Positions 1-11,136 are shown, numbered from the stretch's first letter. The stretch: 64,000 nucleotides of DNA from Cephalopachus bancanus (GCA_027257055.1 JAPVLO010000039.1:4184501-4248500), one strand, 5' to 3'. The notes: generated from the letters alone by a model not told the origin. Translations and numbers: made by a program.

Positions 1-479
1 AAACTTTCACTTCTAAACCTTTATTTTGGGGTATTGTTTTCTGAGTCCCAACACAGTACAACCATGAAAAATAGAGGGATAATAAGGATACCTTATGCAA
101 GAAAGCACCCCCCAAAACAATATCTGCTTTTCTAATTTATGGAGGTAATATTGTGATTCTGAGATTGCGGTATTCATATTGTGGGACCAAATAAATGGAT
201 AATTTGGGAATATCCTAATTATGCAATGTCCTGTATATTCTTAGTGTGGAAGCAGGAGAGACAGATAACATAGAGAGGACATGAGTTAATATCCCCGTAG
301 TGCAAAATTTGAATGGAAAGTATCAGTATGAGTCCATGATACATTTTATCCTTTTAACTTTAATTTTGTGGTATGTGTTTCCCTCACTGTATCTTCAATA
401 AAAGCTTGGAAATGAAGAGTAACCCAGTAACAATGAGCATCTCAGCACTCAAATTATGTCCTTAAAATATACTATTTCT

Positions 480-797
480 GAGCCGGGCTTGGTGGCTCAG
501 CCTGTAATCCCGCGGCTTTGGGAGGCTGAGGTGAGTGGATTGCCTGAGCCCGCGGGTTCGAGATCCACCTGGGCAGTGAGACCTCATCTCTACAATAAAT
601 CAAAAAATCAGCCAGGCGTGGTAGTGCATGCCTGTAATTCTGGCTACTTAGAAGGCTGAGGCGAAAGGATCGCCAGAGCCCAGCAGGTCGAGGCTGCAGT
701 GGCCAGGAGCGGCCATTGCACTCCAGTCTGGGCGACGGAGTGAGACTCCAACTCAAAAAAAAAAATATATAATATATATATATATATATACACACAC
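480..797 (+). mobile_element. Alu SINE, divergent young-lineage copy 1
   Basis: A dimeric Alu, recognised from both monomers and an A-rich tail that has expanded into a TA/CA run. It has the lineage marker TGGCTCAGCCTG at 493-504 (one base shorter than ordinary Alu) and the CCCGCGGGTTCGAGA block. ACTATTTCT flanks it at 471-479 and 798-806, which is a target-site duplication. It is a non-coding Pol III SINE mobilised by L1. The short ORFs on both strands here are Alu translations, not genes. Confidence 0.93.
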
Positions 798-1000
798 ACT
801 ATTTCTCACCCAAAGAAATCAGGGCTTCTTGGACAAATTACTGATTCCAACACTGGCTTAAAAATTGTACAAAAGGAAATCTTGTCAAATCAGGTAGCAA
901 GGAAGCCATCAAGAACAACCAGGGCCATATCAAAAGGAATCAAACCATGTCAATCATATAATGTACATATTTTATGAACAATTATTCATAGATTAATATA

Positions 1001-1557
1001 CGAAGGAGACTCCAAAATGGAATTTATTTACAAAAAATTTGCATATTTGTTCCTATATGTTTAAACTTCAATCACCTTCAAAGTACTCTCTGTCTGATAC
1101 AATATACCTATTGAGATGTTTTTTCCACTGTTCAAAATAGTTTTTGTACTTGTCCATTTTTATGTCTTTTAGTACTTGTTTTTTTGTTTCACCTCTTCCA
1201 CATCAGCAAAACGTTTCCCTTTGAGGCCTTTTTTCTTCCAGGGAAACAAAAAAAAGTCACTCAGGGCAAGGTGGAGTGAATAGGGAGGGTGGGGCATGGG
1301 AGTCATGTTGTTTTTGGTCAAAAACTGTGATGAAACGCTGAACAAGGTATGGGCAGGTCCATTGTTAACGGTGGAAGAACCAGTCACCTGCTTGTCATAA
1401 CTTGGGACATTTCTTCCATTAATCATGGCGCAACCTTCTCAAAACTTCCAGACGAAAACTTCGGTTGACCATTCGATCTGGAGTAACAAGTTCCAAGTAT
1501 ACTACAAGGGACCTGCCCTCCAAAAGATAATTCAATTTGGGGGGGAATCCCCCCTCA
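1001..1557 (-). mobile_element. Internally deleted mariner element, unassigned family (copy A)
   Basis: A 557-bp element flanked by TA at 999-1000 and 1558-1559, with GC-rich terminal inverted repeats. On the minus strand it keeps a remnant of the mariner transposase C-terminus (around 1170-1420). This includes a degenerate version of the second catalytic block and the PHPPYS motif that precedes the third. Most of the N-terminal DNA-binding and catalytic part is missing, so it cannot be autonomous. It has the same ends and layout as the element at 2698-3257. Confidence 0.8.
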
Positions 1558-1611
1558 TATGATTATTTTTATGAATTATTAGATCAAAAAAGCTTGCAGA
1601 CTTCTTGTCTA

Positions 1612-1835
1612 GTGCATGGACTGGCAAACTTTTTTTTTGTAAAAAGTCAAATAGCAAACATTTTTGGTTTCGTGGACCAGATGGCCTGTGTTGCAAATAC
1701 TCAGCTCTACTGTTGTTAGCACAAAAGCAGCCATCGGCATTGTATAAATGATGGGGCGTGGTTGTGTTCCCATCAAACTTACTTTATAAAAACTGGTGGC
1801 ACCTGGATTTGGACCAGGGCTATTATCTGTTGATC
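1612..1835 (-). mobile_element. MER1/MER3-type hAT-Charlie DNA transposon fragment
   Basis: The text from 'ctggcaaactttttt' to 'ggatttggaccagggctat' follows a common mammalian nonautonomous hAT element: CAAACTTTTT near one end, 'tgggcgtgg.tgtgttcc' in the middle and 'ggatttgg.cc' near the other. It is diverged, as expected for an old eutherian element. The superfamily is fairly sure; the exact MER name is not. Confidence 0.65.
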
Positions 1836-1929
1836 CAGAGCAAGAAAGACAATTAACTAGGTCACTTCTATCAGTATTAGACAGGATAAAATGACTCTTC
1901 AGTGGTTTGGATCAGAATATATGCTGTTT

Positions 1930-2129
1930 TTGGAGAGAGTATGGTAGTAGTTAGTGAAGGCATGAGATGGACTTCCAGGGAACTGGTGATGTATTATTTT
2001 CTTAGCTGATGGTTTCACAGGTGTTATTTACTTGTGGAAATTCATTGAGCTATGCACGTACAATGTGCGCACTTTTTTGGATGCATATTAAACATCAATA
2101 AAATAAAACAAGTCTAAAAAAAAAAAAGA
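1930..2129 (+). mobile_element. L1M 3' end
   Basis: Contains the diagnostic end of old mammalian L1 3' UTRs: 'ttcattgagctatgcacg', a 'gtgcgcacttttt' variant and 'catcaataaaat', followed by a poly(A) run at 2116-2128. It is a 5'-truncated plus-strand LINE copy with no coding capacity. Confidence 0.8.
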
Positions 2130-2539
2130 GTTAGAAATTCCATGACTGGAGAAAACACAAAAAACAAGGAAACTGGCACATGAAACAATGAAGTATGAAG
2201 AGTCAGGTGTCAGGGGCAGCAGGCACGCTGGGTCCGCAGCTGCACCATTTCACCGCCAAGAGGACAGCCTCTAGATCTGTTGGAGAGGGCATCTCAGGGA
2301 CCAGCTGGTTTGTAAACAGAGACGTGAACTGCGGGAGGAACGGAGGGTGGATGGAGAAAGTCAACATGGCAACCCACTCAACTCTCCAAAGAAAGGACAA
2401 GGAGAATCTGGCTCAAACACTCCGCACTCAGAGTGGCTACTCTGCCCAGGAAGCCAGAAAATATCCTCGCTCAGAGGCAAAATTAGAGTCTGCTTAACTC
2501 AGGGATTAGGCAAAATCCGAGAGTACCATCACTTTGTAA
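2130..2539. other. Unique DNA, nothing recognised
   Basis: No repeat family was recognised here. Overlapping ORFs of up to 100 codons on both strands reflect low stop density. They show no domain, codon signal or splice context that would support a gene. Confidence 0.4.
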
Positions 2540-2645
2540 CATAATTTGAAATCAGTAAGTATGATGTTCCCTGCTTTGTTCTTGTTCAAGAATACTCTGG
2601 CTCAAGATCGGAGGTGATCTGTGGTTCCATGTGAAGTTTAGTTGT
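2540..2645 (-). mobile_element. L1 ORF2 fragment, antisense
   Basis: About 100 bp reads as the reverse complement of L1 ORF2 ('aaatcagtaagtatgatg ... gttccatgtgaa', where the usual antisense L1 text is 'gaaatcaggtagcatgatg ... ggttccatatgaa'). It is truncated at both ends. Confidence 0.6.
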
Positions 2646-2697
2646 TTGTTTGTTTTTTATGTTTCTATGTATAACATGATCATTTAAAGCTAGTGTA

Positions 2698-3257
2698 CAA
2701 GGGGGGACCCCCCAAAAAACAGGAATTAGTTTTTGGAGGACATCTAGGAATCCATTGGCATCAGTGTACCAGCTACCACTGTTGTAAGAGGTTCAGTGAA
2801 TTTTTTTGGAGAAAAATTCAGCTTCAGTGAATTTTTTTTGGAGATTTCTTTCAACGCATCTGCCCATTTTCATGATGGGTGATTTATGAGCACACCCACC
2901 CACATCACGCTGAGTGTTCAGCAATTTTTGACCAAAAACATCATGTCCCCCCCATGCCCCACCCTCCCTATTCACCAGATCTCACCCCTAGTGAGTTTAT
3001 TTTGTCTCCCTGGATGAAAAAAGTCCTTCAAGGGAAACATTTTGCACATGTGGAAGAGATGAAACAAAAAACAGCAGAAACATTAAAAGGCACCAAAATG
3101 AATGAATTAAGATGCCATGTTGAGCAGTGGGAAAAGCATCTTGATAGGTATATTGCATTAAATGGAGAGGACTTTGAAGGTGACTGATGTTTAAACATGT
3201 AAGAATAAACACACAATTTTTAATAAATAAATTCTAGATTTTGGGGATCCTTCCTCG
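2698..3257 (+). mobile_element. Internally deleted mariner element, unassigned family (copy B)
   Basis: A 560-bp element with TA at 2696-2697 and 3258-3259. Its inverted ends begin CAAGGGGGGACCCCCC on the left and CGAGGAAGGATCCCC on the complement of the right. The plus-strand reading at 2879-3187 is the transposase C-terminal third, with the PMPHPPYSPDL motif and the family tail ending in a short Glu/Asp-rich stretch. The DNA-binding region and first catalytic Asp region are gone. Matching ends and size with 1001-1557 suggest a shared deletion derivative. Confidence 0.82.
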
Positions 3258-3450
3258 TACAACACTCCAGAACTTTCTTTTTCCCTCTGACTCAAAGACT
3301 GGTCATGCTGGGAATAACTGCTCTGTCAACTTGTATCAGCCCCACCACAACTTGCAATGGACTTGTGAGCAAGAACTAAACCTTTGCTACATTCAGCTAT
3401 TTGGATTTGATGTTTGTTGCAGCGGCATTACCTAACCTATACTGACTGAT
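3258..3450 (+). mobile_element. Possible MaLR/ERVL LTR 3' end
   Basis: The tail 'gtgagcaagaactaaacctttg ... gcggcattacctaacctatactgactgatg' resembles the conserved end of mammalian LTRs of the MLT1/MER type. The 5' part is not recognisable. Confidence 0.4.
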
Positions 3451-4000
3451 GTGGGCATCTCAAATATACTTAGACAAACATGCAGACTCTCAAGAGTTTT
3501 TGGAAAACTGTGTGGTATATTATAAATACAAAAATACACTTTCAAATGTTAACTCAAATCACAATTAGTAATACATAATACAACTGTAGATGAATAAGAC
3601 ATCATTCCATCTTATTAAGTTAACACTTTCTAAATTCAGAACTAGAGTGGAGGCAATTACTTTGCAAAGATTAGAAGACCAGATTGAGCTTGGATCCCTG
3701 GCTGGAGTCCCAAAGATAAGCTCTAGCACATGAAAAGAATTTATTTCTCAAAGCAATATACTCCCATTATCATTATCAATAAAGTCCTTCACTTCTCATC
3801 TCCTAGCCTCCGGATTACTGAGAAGGGAATGATACGACGTGTTATCCAGGGAACAGGACACATGTACTCTTGAGATCATATAGTAATGGAGTTACTCATA
3901 ATAATAATGGTCCCCTTCTACTATTCACTGTTAGGTTCTGTGGTTCTGAGTGCTTTATATATCATAAGAAACAACATTTGTTTAGTGAATGAGTGAATGA
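3451..4000. other. AT-rich unique DNA, nothing recognised
   Basis: No clear repeat, ORF or motif cluster was found. Confidence 0.4.
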
Positions 4001-4345
4001 ATGAGGTACGATTTGGAAAGGGTATGAAAGGAGACATGGGACTTAGACTCCACGGAGAGAAAATGTTAAAGACGTTCTAGTCTGAGAAGAAAGGAGGTGG
4101 GGACATGCATGCCACATACAGGGAAAGTGAGTAGGCATTCTGGGTAGGAAATGGAATTTAGATTTCAGCTTATAGTTAAAGAAGGTCCATTGAAGCCTTC
4201 AGAACGGGGAACTGAATGACAAAGCTTTACTCAAAGAAAACTATCCTGACAGTCATACAGGGTAAGAATTAGGACAGAAAGAGACTCAAGGCAGGGAGAC
4301 AAGTTAAGAAACTAGCAAATAGCTCAATCTTGATGAACTTGCCAA
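4001..4345 (-). mobile_element. L2 fragment, antisense (diverged)
   Basis: Purine-rich text such as 'gcagggagacaagttaag' and 'ccaaggatgcaggtgtaaagagtgg' follows the usual appearance of antisense L2 internal sequence. Divergence is high, so the limits are approximate. Confidence 0.35.
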
Positions 4346-4794
4346 GGATGCAGGTGTAAAGAGTGGATGTGACTAAGTTTTGGCTGATGATACATGAGAA
4401 CAGGCATGTTGTGGGACCTCTGGGAAGTTTTAAAGGTAGGAGCTGCACCGTCCTTTGCTTCTTTATTCACCTTACCACCTGGAACATACAAGTGATGGCT
4501 GGATCTCCAGGGGTTATTTTGTATCATGAGGACAAGAGCCATGCACAAGGGATTTCGAAGCAGAGAGCTGGGCCCCAAAACATTCAAGGAGCTACAATAC
4601 TAACCCAAGACTGCCTGTTTCTGGATCTCTTTGACATCAGAGGAAGAGACACTTTTACCTTATTTAAATTATTGCTATCTGGAATTTCTACTAGATGCAA
4701 ATGAATCAAATTCTACCTGATAGAGGAGCTTAGAGAACAAAGGGAGACCTGACAAGTGAAACAAATATAGTTTGAGGCAGTCATTAAGGATTCC

Positions 4795-5245
4795 TGTCCC
4801 ACCACCTGAGCTTGGATTCTGACTCTGCCATTGGGTAATTTTGGAAGCAAAGGCAAATACCTCAGTGTCAATAAGGGTTAAATGTTGAGTAATAATGAAT
4901 AGTACCTACCTAACACTTATAGCAAAACCTTTTTTTTTTTTTTTGAGACAGGGTCTTGCTTTGTCACCCAGGCAGCCTCAAACTCTTGGGCTCAAGAAAT
5001 CCTCCTGCCTCAACCTCTAGGGTACCTGGGACTACAGGTGCATGCCACCATGCCACACTAATCTTTATTTTTTATTTGTAGAGACAAGGTCTGGCTGTGT
5101 TTCCCAGGCTGATCTCAGCCTCCTGGACTCAAGAGATTCTCCTACCTTGGCCTCCCAAAGTGCTGGAATTACAGGTGTGAGCCACTGTGCCTGGCCATAT
5201 TCTTGAGAGGATTAAATGCAATGACTAATGTAAATCAGCATGCTC
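4795..5245 (+). mobile_element. MIR SINE split by an AluJ
   Basis: The left part (4795-4928) has the MIR text 'ggattctgactctgccattgggtaa' and 'aatagtacctacctaa'. The right part (5198-5245) continues with 'gagaggattaaatgcaatgac'. The AluJ at 4929-5197 separates them, so the MIR is older. Confidence 0.75.
4929..5197 (-). mobile_element. AluJ-type SINE
   Basis: An inverted Alu starting with a poly(T) tail and 'gagacagggtcttgctttgtcacccagg' and ending 'gtgagccactgtgcctggcc'. It keeps the ancestral AluJ spacing and lacks the one-base deletion of the younger lineage in this window. It is inserted in a MIR. Confidence 0.9.
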
Positions 5246-6080
5246 ATTGATGCAAGTTTTATTAAGCAATGCTAAATAAAATGAAATAGAACATGTCCCA
5301 AATGAAAAAGCCTCAACATTCTTGGAGGGGGAATGAGTGAGAAGGGAATGAGTACTTTTGCCAGAGGGCTGGAAGAAGTTAGAAAAGTTTCTTGGAAAGC
5401 ACACTGCTCAAACTGTCTCGCTCCCTTCCAGGACCACCCTTGTGCTGTTTAAGTAAAAAGCTGAGAGAAGGTGGCTTTTTGTTTGCTGTTTTGTTTTCTC
5501 AGCTCTACTGTCTCCTGGCCACCTCAGGAGGGGGGCCCTTGACCACAACTACAGTTTCACATCCTGTTTAATGGGCTTATAAGCAACACTTCATCAACAG
5601 TCTGTCCACACCATTGATCTTCATGTTCGGCAAAGACTGCGCTGTTGGGAAGAGGAGGCTTCTGGCTTCAATCCTGCATAAAAGGAGCTGATTAAATCAA
5701 AGGAACGGTGGGCTTTTCGTTGTGGCGGGGTTGACCATGGAAGAGGTAGGGCTGGGACTCTGTGAAGTTGAAAACCCTTTCAGGGAAACCAGACCACTTC
5801 CAAACTCCCCAAACACTTCATGAGGGGCTGGAAGTTTCTGAGATATGACGGCTCTGTGAAAGGCATGAATCTGATTAACACTAAAAAAAGGCAAGGAAAA
5901 AAAGGAGGTGGAAATGTAGTTTAATGGCAAGCAAGGAGGATGTATTTATAGCCTCATTTGGGGAATATGTTTGAAGTTGACATTGTTACAGCTCCATATC
6001 TGCTGTTTTCATGTACTAGTTTGGGGCAAAATAAAAGAAAAATGGAATTTGAGAGAGGCATGGGGCTGGTGGCCATATGA
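5246..6080. other. Unique DNA, nothing recognised
   Basis: Mixed-composition DNA without a recognised repeat. The minus-strand ORFs at 5697-5930 and 5954-6355 have no recognisable domain; the second runs into a MIR. Confidence 0.4.
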
Positions 6081-6084
6081 AATC

Positions 6085-6240
6085 TTATCGATTTGAGCCA
6101 TCTTCTTCCACTCAGTATCTGTGTGACTGTGAATAAACCATAACTTCTTTCAGCTCCAGTTCGTTTACTGAAAAATGAGTTATGGTAGAAATTAAGTGAA
6201 ATGATACGGATAAAAAGGCTTAGTAAGCCTGAGTTCCTCT
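6085..6240 (+). mobile_element. MIR SINE fragment
   Basis: The MIR core is recognisable from 'gtatctgtgtgactgtgaataaacc', 'gtttactgaaaaatgag' and 'gaaattaagtgaaatgatac'. Confidence 0.6.
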
Positions 6241-6385
6241 CATTTCTAAAGCCCTCAATGATAGCCTGATAGAGATAGAGACAGGAAAAAAAAGTCACCA
6301 ACAATTTCTTTGGGATCTGCATGGCATCTTTCTGTTTTCTAGTGAAATCTGTCATTCCTTATATATCCTTAAAGATATTCAATCT

Positions 6386-6681
6386 AGGCCAGGGATGGTG
6401 GCTCACAGCTGTAATCCTACCACTTTGGGAGGTCGAGGTAAGAGGACTGCTTGAGCCTAGAAGTTTGAGACCAGTCTGGGCAACATAGGGAGACCTCATC
6501 TCCACAAAAAATTTTTTTACAAAAGTCAGGCATAATGGTGCATGCCTGTAGTCCTAACTGAGGCAGAAGAATTGCCTGAGTGCAGGAGATCAAGGTTACA
6601 GTGAACAGTGATCATCATGATCGTGCCACTGCACCCCAGCTTGGGTAACAGAGTGAGACACTGACCAAAAAAAAAAAAAGC
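6386..6681 (+). mobile_element. AluJ-type SINE
   Basis: Starts GGCCAGGGATGGTGGCTCACAGC and ends with an A-rich tail. The left monomer has 'gcttgagcctagaagtttgagacc', the AluJ state. There is a small deletion around 'gtcctaactgaggcag' in the right monomer. Confidence 0.9.
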
Positions 6682-7194
6682 AGCTTAATCTAGATTTAAT
6701 TGTGTTTTTGCTTTTGCTTTAGGTTTAGCATATGGTATTTTTCATCAAAAGCTAAAATAAAGAAATTCTATTTGGAACCTTTATAAAAATTTCCTCTCTT
6801 CTTATTCCTGACACCAAAAATGAAGAACACTCATCTTGGAGAACACCCCTGCAACTGTATCTAAGCAAAAACAAATCCTAAGTAAATGGATGGAGATGAG
6901 TAGAGTTTACATTCCACCAACTTGAAATTTTGGCAGCATTTAACCTTTAGGTCCTGGGAAATAGCGCCAGAAAAACAACAGAAAGGTTCAGGCTGATGAA
7001 CGAAGCTTGGCATTGAGAAGTGGGCTGGGGCATCCACGTTTCATGGGCCCCAGAGGCCACATAGCAGGCTTTCCAAAGAGTGCCATCCGTGAACAGCCAA
7101 GTTGGAGGAGAAGCATAGAGCCATGGTCCAATGTATGACCAGCAACACAGCTCACTTCAACAGGTGGGCAGTCTGTCCTTGGACCCCTCATGCT
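6682..7194. other. Unique DNA, nothing recognised
   Basis: No repeat was recognised. The minus-strand ORF at 6988-7191 has no family resemblance. Confidence 0.4.
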
Positions 7195-7875
7195 TCAGTT
7201 AAAATAGCAGGCAGCACGTACCAAGGGCTTCCTACATGCTGAGCACTGCTACAAGCTTAACCTGGAGTGGTTGTTGAGTGATGCCCTCCCTCCCTGCAAA
7301 GATGTCCATGTGTGAATTCCCGGAACCTGTGAATATGTCATCTCCTATGGCAAAAGAGACTTTACAGATGTGATTAAGTTAAGAATCTCAAGACAGGGAG
7401 ATTGTCCTGGATTATCAGAGAGGACCCAATGACACAATCACAAGAAACCTAAGAGACAGCAAGGAGGGACAAAGTTAGAGATATGCAGAGAAGACAGAAG
7501 CAGAGATTAGCGTGAGGTGGTTATAAACCAAGGAATGTGGGTTGTGGCTACAAGTTAGAGAAGGCAGGGAATACATTCTACCTTGGAGCTGCCAATAAGC
7601 ATTTAACCTTGACCTTAACCCTGTAGGACCGAATTTAGACTTCTGACCTCCAGATCTGTAAGAGAATACAACTGTGCTATTTCGAGCCACTAATTTTGTG
7701 GTAATTTGTTTTAGCAGCACCAGGAAACTAATACACCTATATCACCTCATTTAAATCCTCATGAGCTATCATCTCTTCCTCCCTTTTCTAGATGAGGAAA
7801 TTGAAGCATAGTGAGGTTAAGTAATCTGATTAAAATCTGACACCTAGTAATTGGCAGAGCCAAGGTGGGGACTGT
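7195..7875 (-). mobile_element. MIR SINE split by an MLT1 LTR
   Basis: Antisense MIR is seen on both sides: 'catgctgagcactgctacaag' at about 7235-7255, and 'cacctcatttaaatcctcatgag' followed by 'gatgaggaaattgaagcatagtgaggttaagtaat' at 7744-7830. The two halves abut logically once the LTR at 7263-7735 is removed. Confidence 0.75.
7263..7735 (+). mobile_element. MaLR (MLT1-type) solo LTR
   Basis: Characteristic text in order: 'gcaaagatgtccatgtgtg', 'gactttacagatgtgattaag', 'attgtcctggattatcagag', 'gacttctgacctccag', and the end 'gtggtaatttgttttagcagcaccaggaaactaatacac'. It is a non-coding ERVL-MaLR LTR with no internal region nearby, inserted in a MIR. Confidence 0.85.
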
Positions 7876-8779
7876 GGTAGTTGAGCATCAGAGCTCACAA
7901 CCGCTGCACAGCAGGAAGGTGTTGGGGGGACCCTAGGAAGCAGAGGCAACCCTGCCAGGAGGGTTGTCTCCACCTCTTTAGCAAAACGGCCACTTTCTAA
8001 AGACCGTTTTGAAACTGTGGCATGATGGCAAAGCACTAATTCCAAGCAAGTCTCACATGTCTCTCACAGCAGGGCCACAAAAAAAGTTCCGTTTTAGTCA
8101 AACATTAATAGCTACTCCTTGAAGAACAATGAGTGCAGCAAACCCTCTGCAGAAAAAGCATCTCCCCAAATCACTCCCAAACACTGTGAAGCTGCTGCCC
8201 TCACTATCCCCAGGACGCAAGTGAAGGCTTTGAAGCTCAGTACATTCTTTCGTCTAAAGTTTCTTGTCAACAAGTGAGTCAGGATCCAAGCCCGGTCACT
8301 GAGAGACTTCTGTTTCCCCTCATGAAGGATCAACTGCTCCTGAAATTGCCCTCCTGACATAACAGTGAGAGGCTTTTTCTCACTGTGGGGTCCTAGAATG
8401 TTCTTCCCCTAGAAACTTGTTCAGGCAGATACTAGGTCCAACAGTGTGATGGCAAATGTTTAATAACTACCTCTTCCAGGAAAAAAAATGTTAAAAGCCA
8501 TGATTTACAGTAGTTAACCAATGACTATGGCATAAATACTTCCACTATGTCAGTTTCAAGCTACCCAGAACTTAAAATTCATTTTAGAAAAACTGCTGCA
8601 AATTCACCAGTGATCTCTCATTACCTGGCCACAGCCAGCTCCAGCAGACCACCGCCCATATCAGACTCCAGACCTCACTCATCTGCACCTTGGAGCGGAA
8701 GCCCAGAGATCTGCATTCCTAAACAGGAGTCTCTTGTGAGTCCTACATGTCTGACTGGCAACCCTACTTACATCGTCAT
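7876..8779. other. Unique DNA, nothing recognised
   Basis: No repeat call could be made. Short ORFs (7830-8045 minus, 8112-8360 minus, 8547-8798 plus) have no recognisable domains. Confidence 0.35.
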
Positions 8780-8975
8780 CAGTACTTGGTGTTATTAGAC
8801 TTTTAAACATTTCCAATCTGATCTAACTTGCATCCCCCTGGTGACTGCTTTAACATCTCATATATAGACTGGTTTTCTCTTCTGCGAATTATTTTGCCCA
8901 TTTTTCTACTAGGTCGCTGCCTTTTTCTTATCGATTGATTGATACTAATATTCCGTTTTATGTATCAGAAATACC
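8780..8975 (-). mobile_element. L1M ORF2 fragment, antisense
   Basis: Antisense L1 landmarks are present: 'acttgcatccccctggtgact', 'attttgcccatttttctactaggt' and 'ctttttcttatcgattgattga'. Confidence 0.7.
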
Positions 8976-9029
8976 TATAAGCTTGTTTACATCTTTTACC
9001 CAGAAGAATATTAAAAAGTAGTCAAGTCA

Positions 9030-9195
9030 ATCAGTCTTACCCTTTATGGTTATAACAACAGAGCCTACCTCAGAAAGTCAAGGATTCATACAAAAGAGGT
9101 GACTTACAAATTATTTCAATGATGCTTACCATATGATAGGTATTCAACAAACCTTAGTTATTGTTATTTCTATGATTATTATTCTTCAAAGAAAG
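9030..9195 (+). mobile_element. MIR SINE 3' fragment
   Basis: 'gcttaccatatgataggtattcaacaaa' followed by 'ttagttattgttatt' matches the 3' end of MIR. It precedes the pyrimidine repeat at 9218. Confidence 0.55.
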
Positions 9196-9215
9196 CTAGT
9201 TCATATTCTTTTTTT

Positions 9216-9282
9216 CCCATCCTCCTCCTCTTCCTCCTCCTCCTCCTCCTTCTTCTTCTTCTTCCTCTTTTTCTTCTTTGAG
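9216..9282 (+). repeat. (TCC)n/(TTC)n pyrimidine microsatellite
   Basis: Runs of cctcctcctc then ttcttcttc abut the poly(T) start of the inverted AluJ, so it probably grew from that Alu tail. Confidence 0.9.
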
Positions 9283-9592
9283 ATAGAGTCTCGCTGTCAC
9301 CCAGGCTGGAGTGCAGTGACATGATCATAGCTCAAGGCAGCCTCAAACTCCTGGGCTCAAGCAATCCTCCTTTTTCAGCATTCTAAGTAGCTGGTACTAC
9401 AGGTATGTGCCTCTATGCCCAGCTAATTTTTTTTAATTTGATTATTTGTGCCCAGCTAATTAAAAAAAAAAAAGTAGCAACGAGGTTCTTACTATATTGT
9501 CCAGACTGGCCTCAAACTCCTCCCTCAAGCCATCCTCCCACCTCAGTCTCCCAAAGTGCTGTGATTACAGGTGAGTCATCACATCCAGCCCT
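9283..9592 (-). mobile_element. AluJ-type SINE with a short internal duplication
   Basis: Inverted Alu from 'gagatagagtctcgctgtcacccagg' to 'gtgagtcatcacatccagccc'. The linker motif GCCCAGCTAATT occurs twice (about 9418 and 9450), which lengthens the mid-A-rich linker. Confidence 0.88.
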
Positions 9593-9885
9593 ATTTCTTA
9601 TTTTCTCCCTGGTTTCCTTACTAGAAATGTCCAGTTGGTTTCAGGCACTGAAGAACGATGGACTTTCTGAGGTTGCTGCTTCATCAAGTATTTGTTCCTG
9701 CTTCAAGAACTCAGGGGCTGAATATCATTAGTTGAGATACAGTGAGCTCCATCCCTAGATTGCCAAATTACCCAGTCCACCCTGGGAATGCTCTCCCTCT
9801 CCATAACATTCTGGAAATTCTGGCTAAGAGGTGAAGAGGCTGCAGGAAGCGGGAGAGGGGAAGGAAACACTTTAAATGTGGCCAC
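9593..9885. other. Unique DNA, nothing recognised
   Basis: No repeat, gene or motif cluster is evident. Confidence 0.35.
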
Positions 9886-10235
9886 TGCAATTTGGCTGAG
9901 TTCTGGGAGGCGGAGATGAAATCACAGCTAAGGCCTCCCCCGGATCAGAGGCTTGCCAAGAGTTCAGGGGTGATTAGTGACTGCCCTGCTAACGCATGCG
10001 TCCTCATTACAGTTTTCAGAGCTCAAAAACTCTGCTTAGCGCCACAAAACAATGCCCTTTCTGACCCGGCCCCTTTGAAGGTCATAAACCACTTTAATTA
10101 AGAACAGTTTTAATAATGGAAGACTCAGGATGCCACGCAAGGGCACTGTAAGCATCTCTGAAATTAGGATGAAAAATCTCCCTGTGCTGTGCCTTCGTGG
10201 AACTCATTTATGCTAAGTTTAATGCTTCTTTCCTA
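9886..10235. other. Non-repetitive block, possible conserved regulatory element
   Basis: Holds no recognised repeat. It contains the palindrome ACGCATGCGT (9993-10002, NRF1-like), a nuclear-receptor-like half site AAGGTCA (10078-10084) and homeodomain-type TTAATTAAG. These motifs are short and the regulatory reading is only inference. Confidence 0.2.
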
Positions 10236-10674
10236 GCAGAGTCCAGTGGCGAAGGCAAAAGAAAGGCCTTGGTACCACCTGCTTGCTCTGATATTGCTCT
10301 CCTTCCCTACCTGGCCTGAATTAGACCAGAAGATGCTTCTCCAAGGGCCTGTTCCTCTCTCCTGGGGCAGAGGGTCCAGGAAGCCCCTTCCCTCCAGGAG
10401 ACCATGGCTGGCCAGAGGACGTGGTCAACATTTCTCACACTGGGAAATTAAAATCGAGGTATACACAGAGGAAAGTTGTTGTCAACCCCAGCGCTGCTGA
10501 CATTTGGACCAGGTCATTGTTGTGGGGCAGCCCTGTGCACTGTAGGATATCAGTGTCAACCCACTAGATGCCAAGAACATTTGCCACCCAGTTGTGAGAA
10601 GCAAGGATCTCTCCGGACATTCCCAAATGTCTCCTGGGGGTGTGGTTGAAGATGTGGCAATAGAAATGCAGTTT

Positions 10675-10980
10675 AAGCTGGGTTCGGTGGCTCAGCCTGT
10701 AATCCCGCGCCTTTGGGAGGTTGAGGTGAGTGGATTGCCTGAGCCCGCGGGTTTGAGACATGCCTGGGCAACTTGGCGAGACCTCATCTCTACAATAAAA
10801 AAAAAAAATTGCCAGGCGTGGTAGCGTGCGCCTGCAGTTCCAGCTACTTGGAAGGCTGAGGCGGAAGGATCACCGGAGCCCAGCAGGTCAAGGCTGTGGT
10901 GGCTGGGAGCAGTCACTGCACTCCAGTCTGGGCGACAGAGTGAGACTCCAACTCAAAAAAAAAAAAAAAAGAAAAGAAAA
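10675..10980 (+). mobile_element. Alu SINE, divergent young-lineage copy 2
   Basis: A full-length dimer with the TGGCTCAGCCTG marker at 10688-10699 and a long A tail. A perfect 12-bp target-site duplication GAAATGCAGTTT lies at 10663-10674 and 10981-10992. It sits inside the DNA that splits a MER20-like element. Confidence 0.96.
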
Positions 10981-10992
10981 GAAATGCAGTTT

Positions 10993-11136
10993 GCCCAGCT
11001 AAATTTAAATTTTAGATAAACAAGTAATTCTTAGTATAAATATGCCATGTGATATTTGGGATACCTGTATATAAAAAGATTGTTACTGCGTTTCCAGTTT
11101 AACTAGGCACCCTGTATTTCATCTGGTGGTCCTCCC
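10993..11136. mobile_element. Palindromic DNA-transposon-like fragment
   Basis: 'aaattttagataaacaagtaattcttagtataaatatgcc' is followed by near-complementary text and then 'agtttaactaggcaccctgtatttcatctgg'. This matches a recurrent palindromic mammalian nonautonomous DNA element whose name I cannot assign. It is nested in the MER20-like element. Confidence 0.45.

Noticed and set aside
2879..3187. Possible domesticated mariner transposase
   Set aside because: It lies within a short TIR-bounded deletion derivative and lacks the DNA-binding part.
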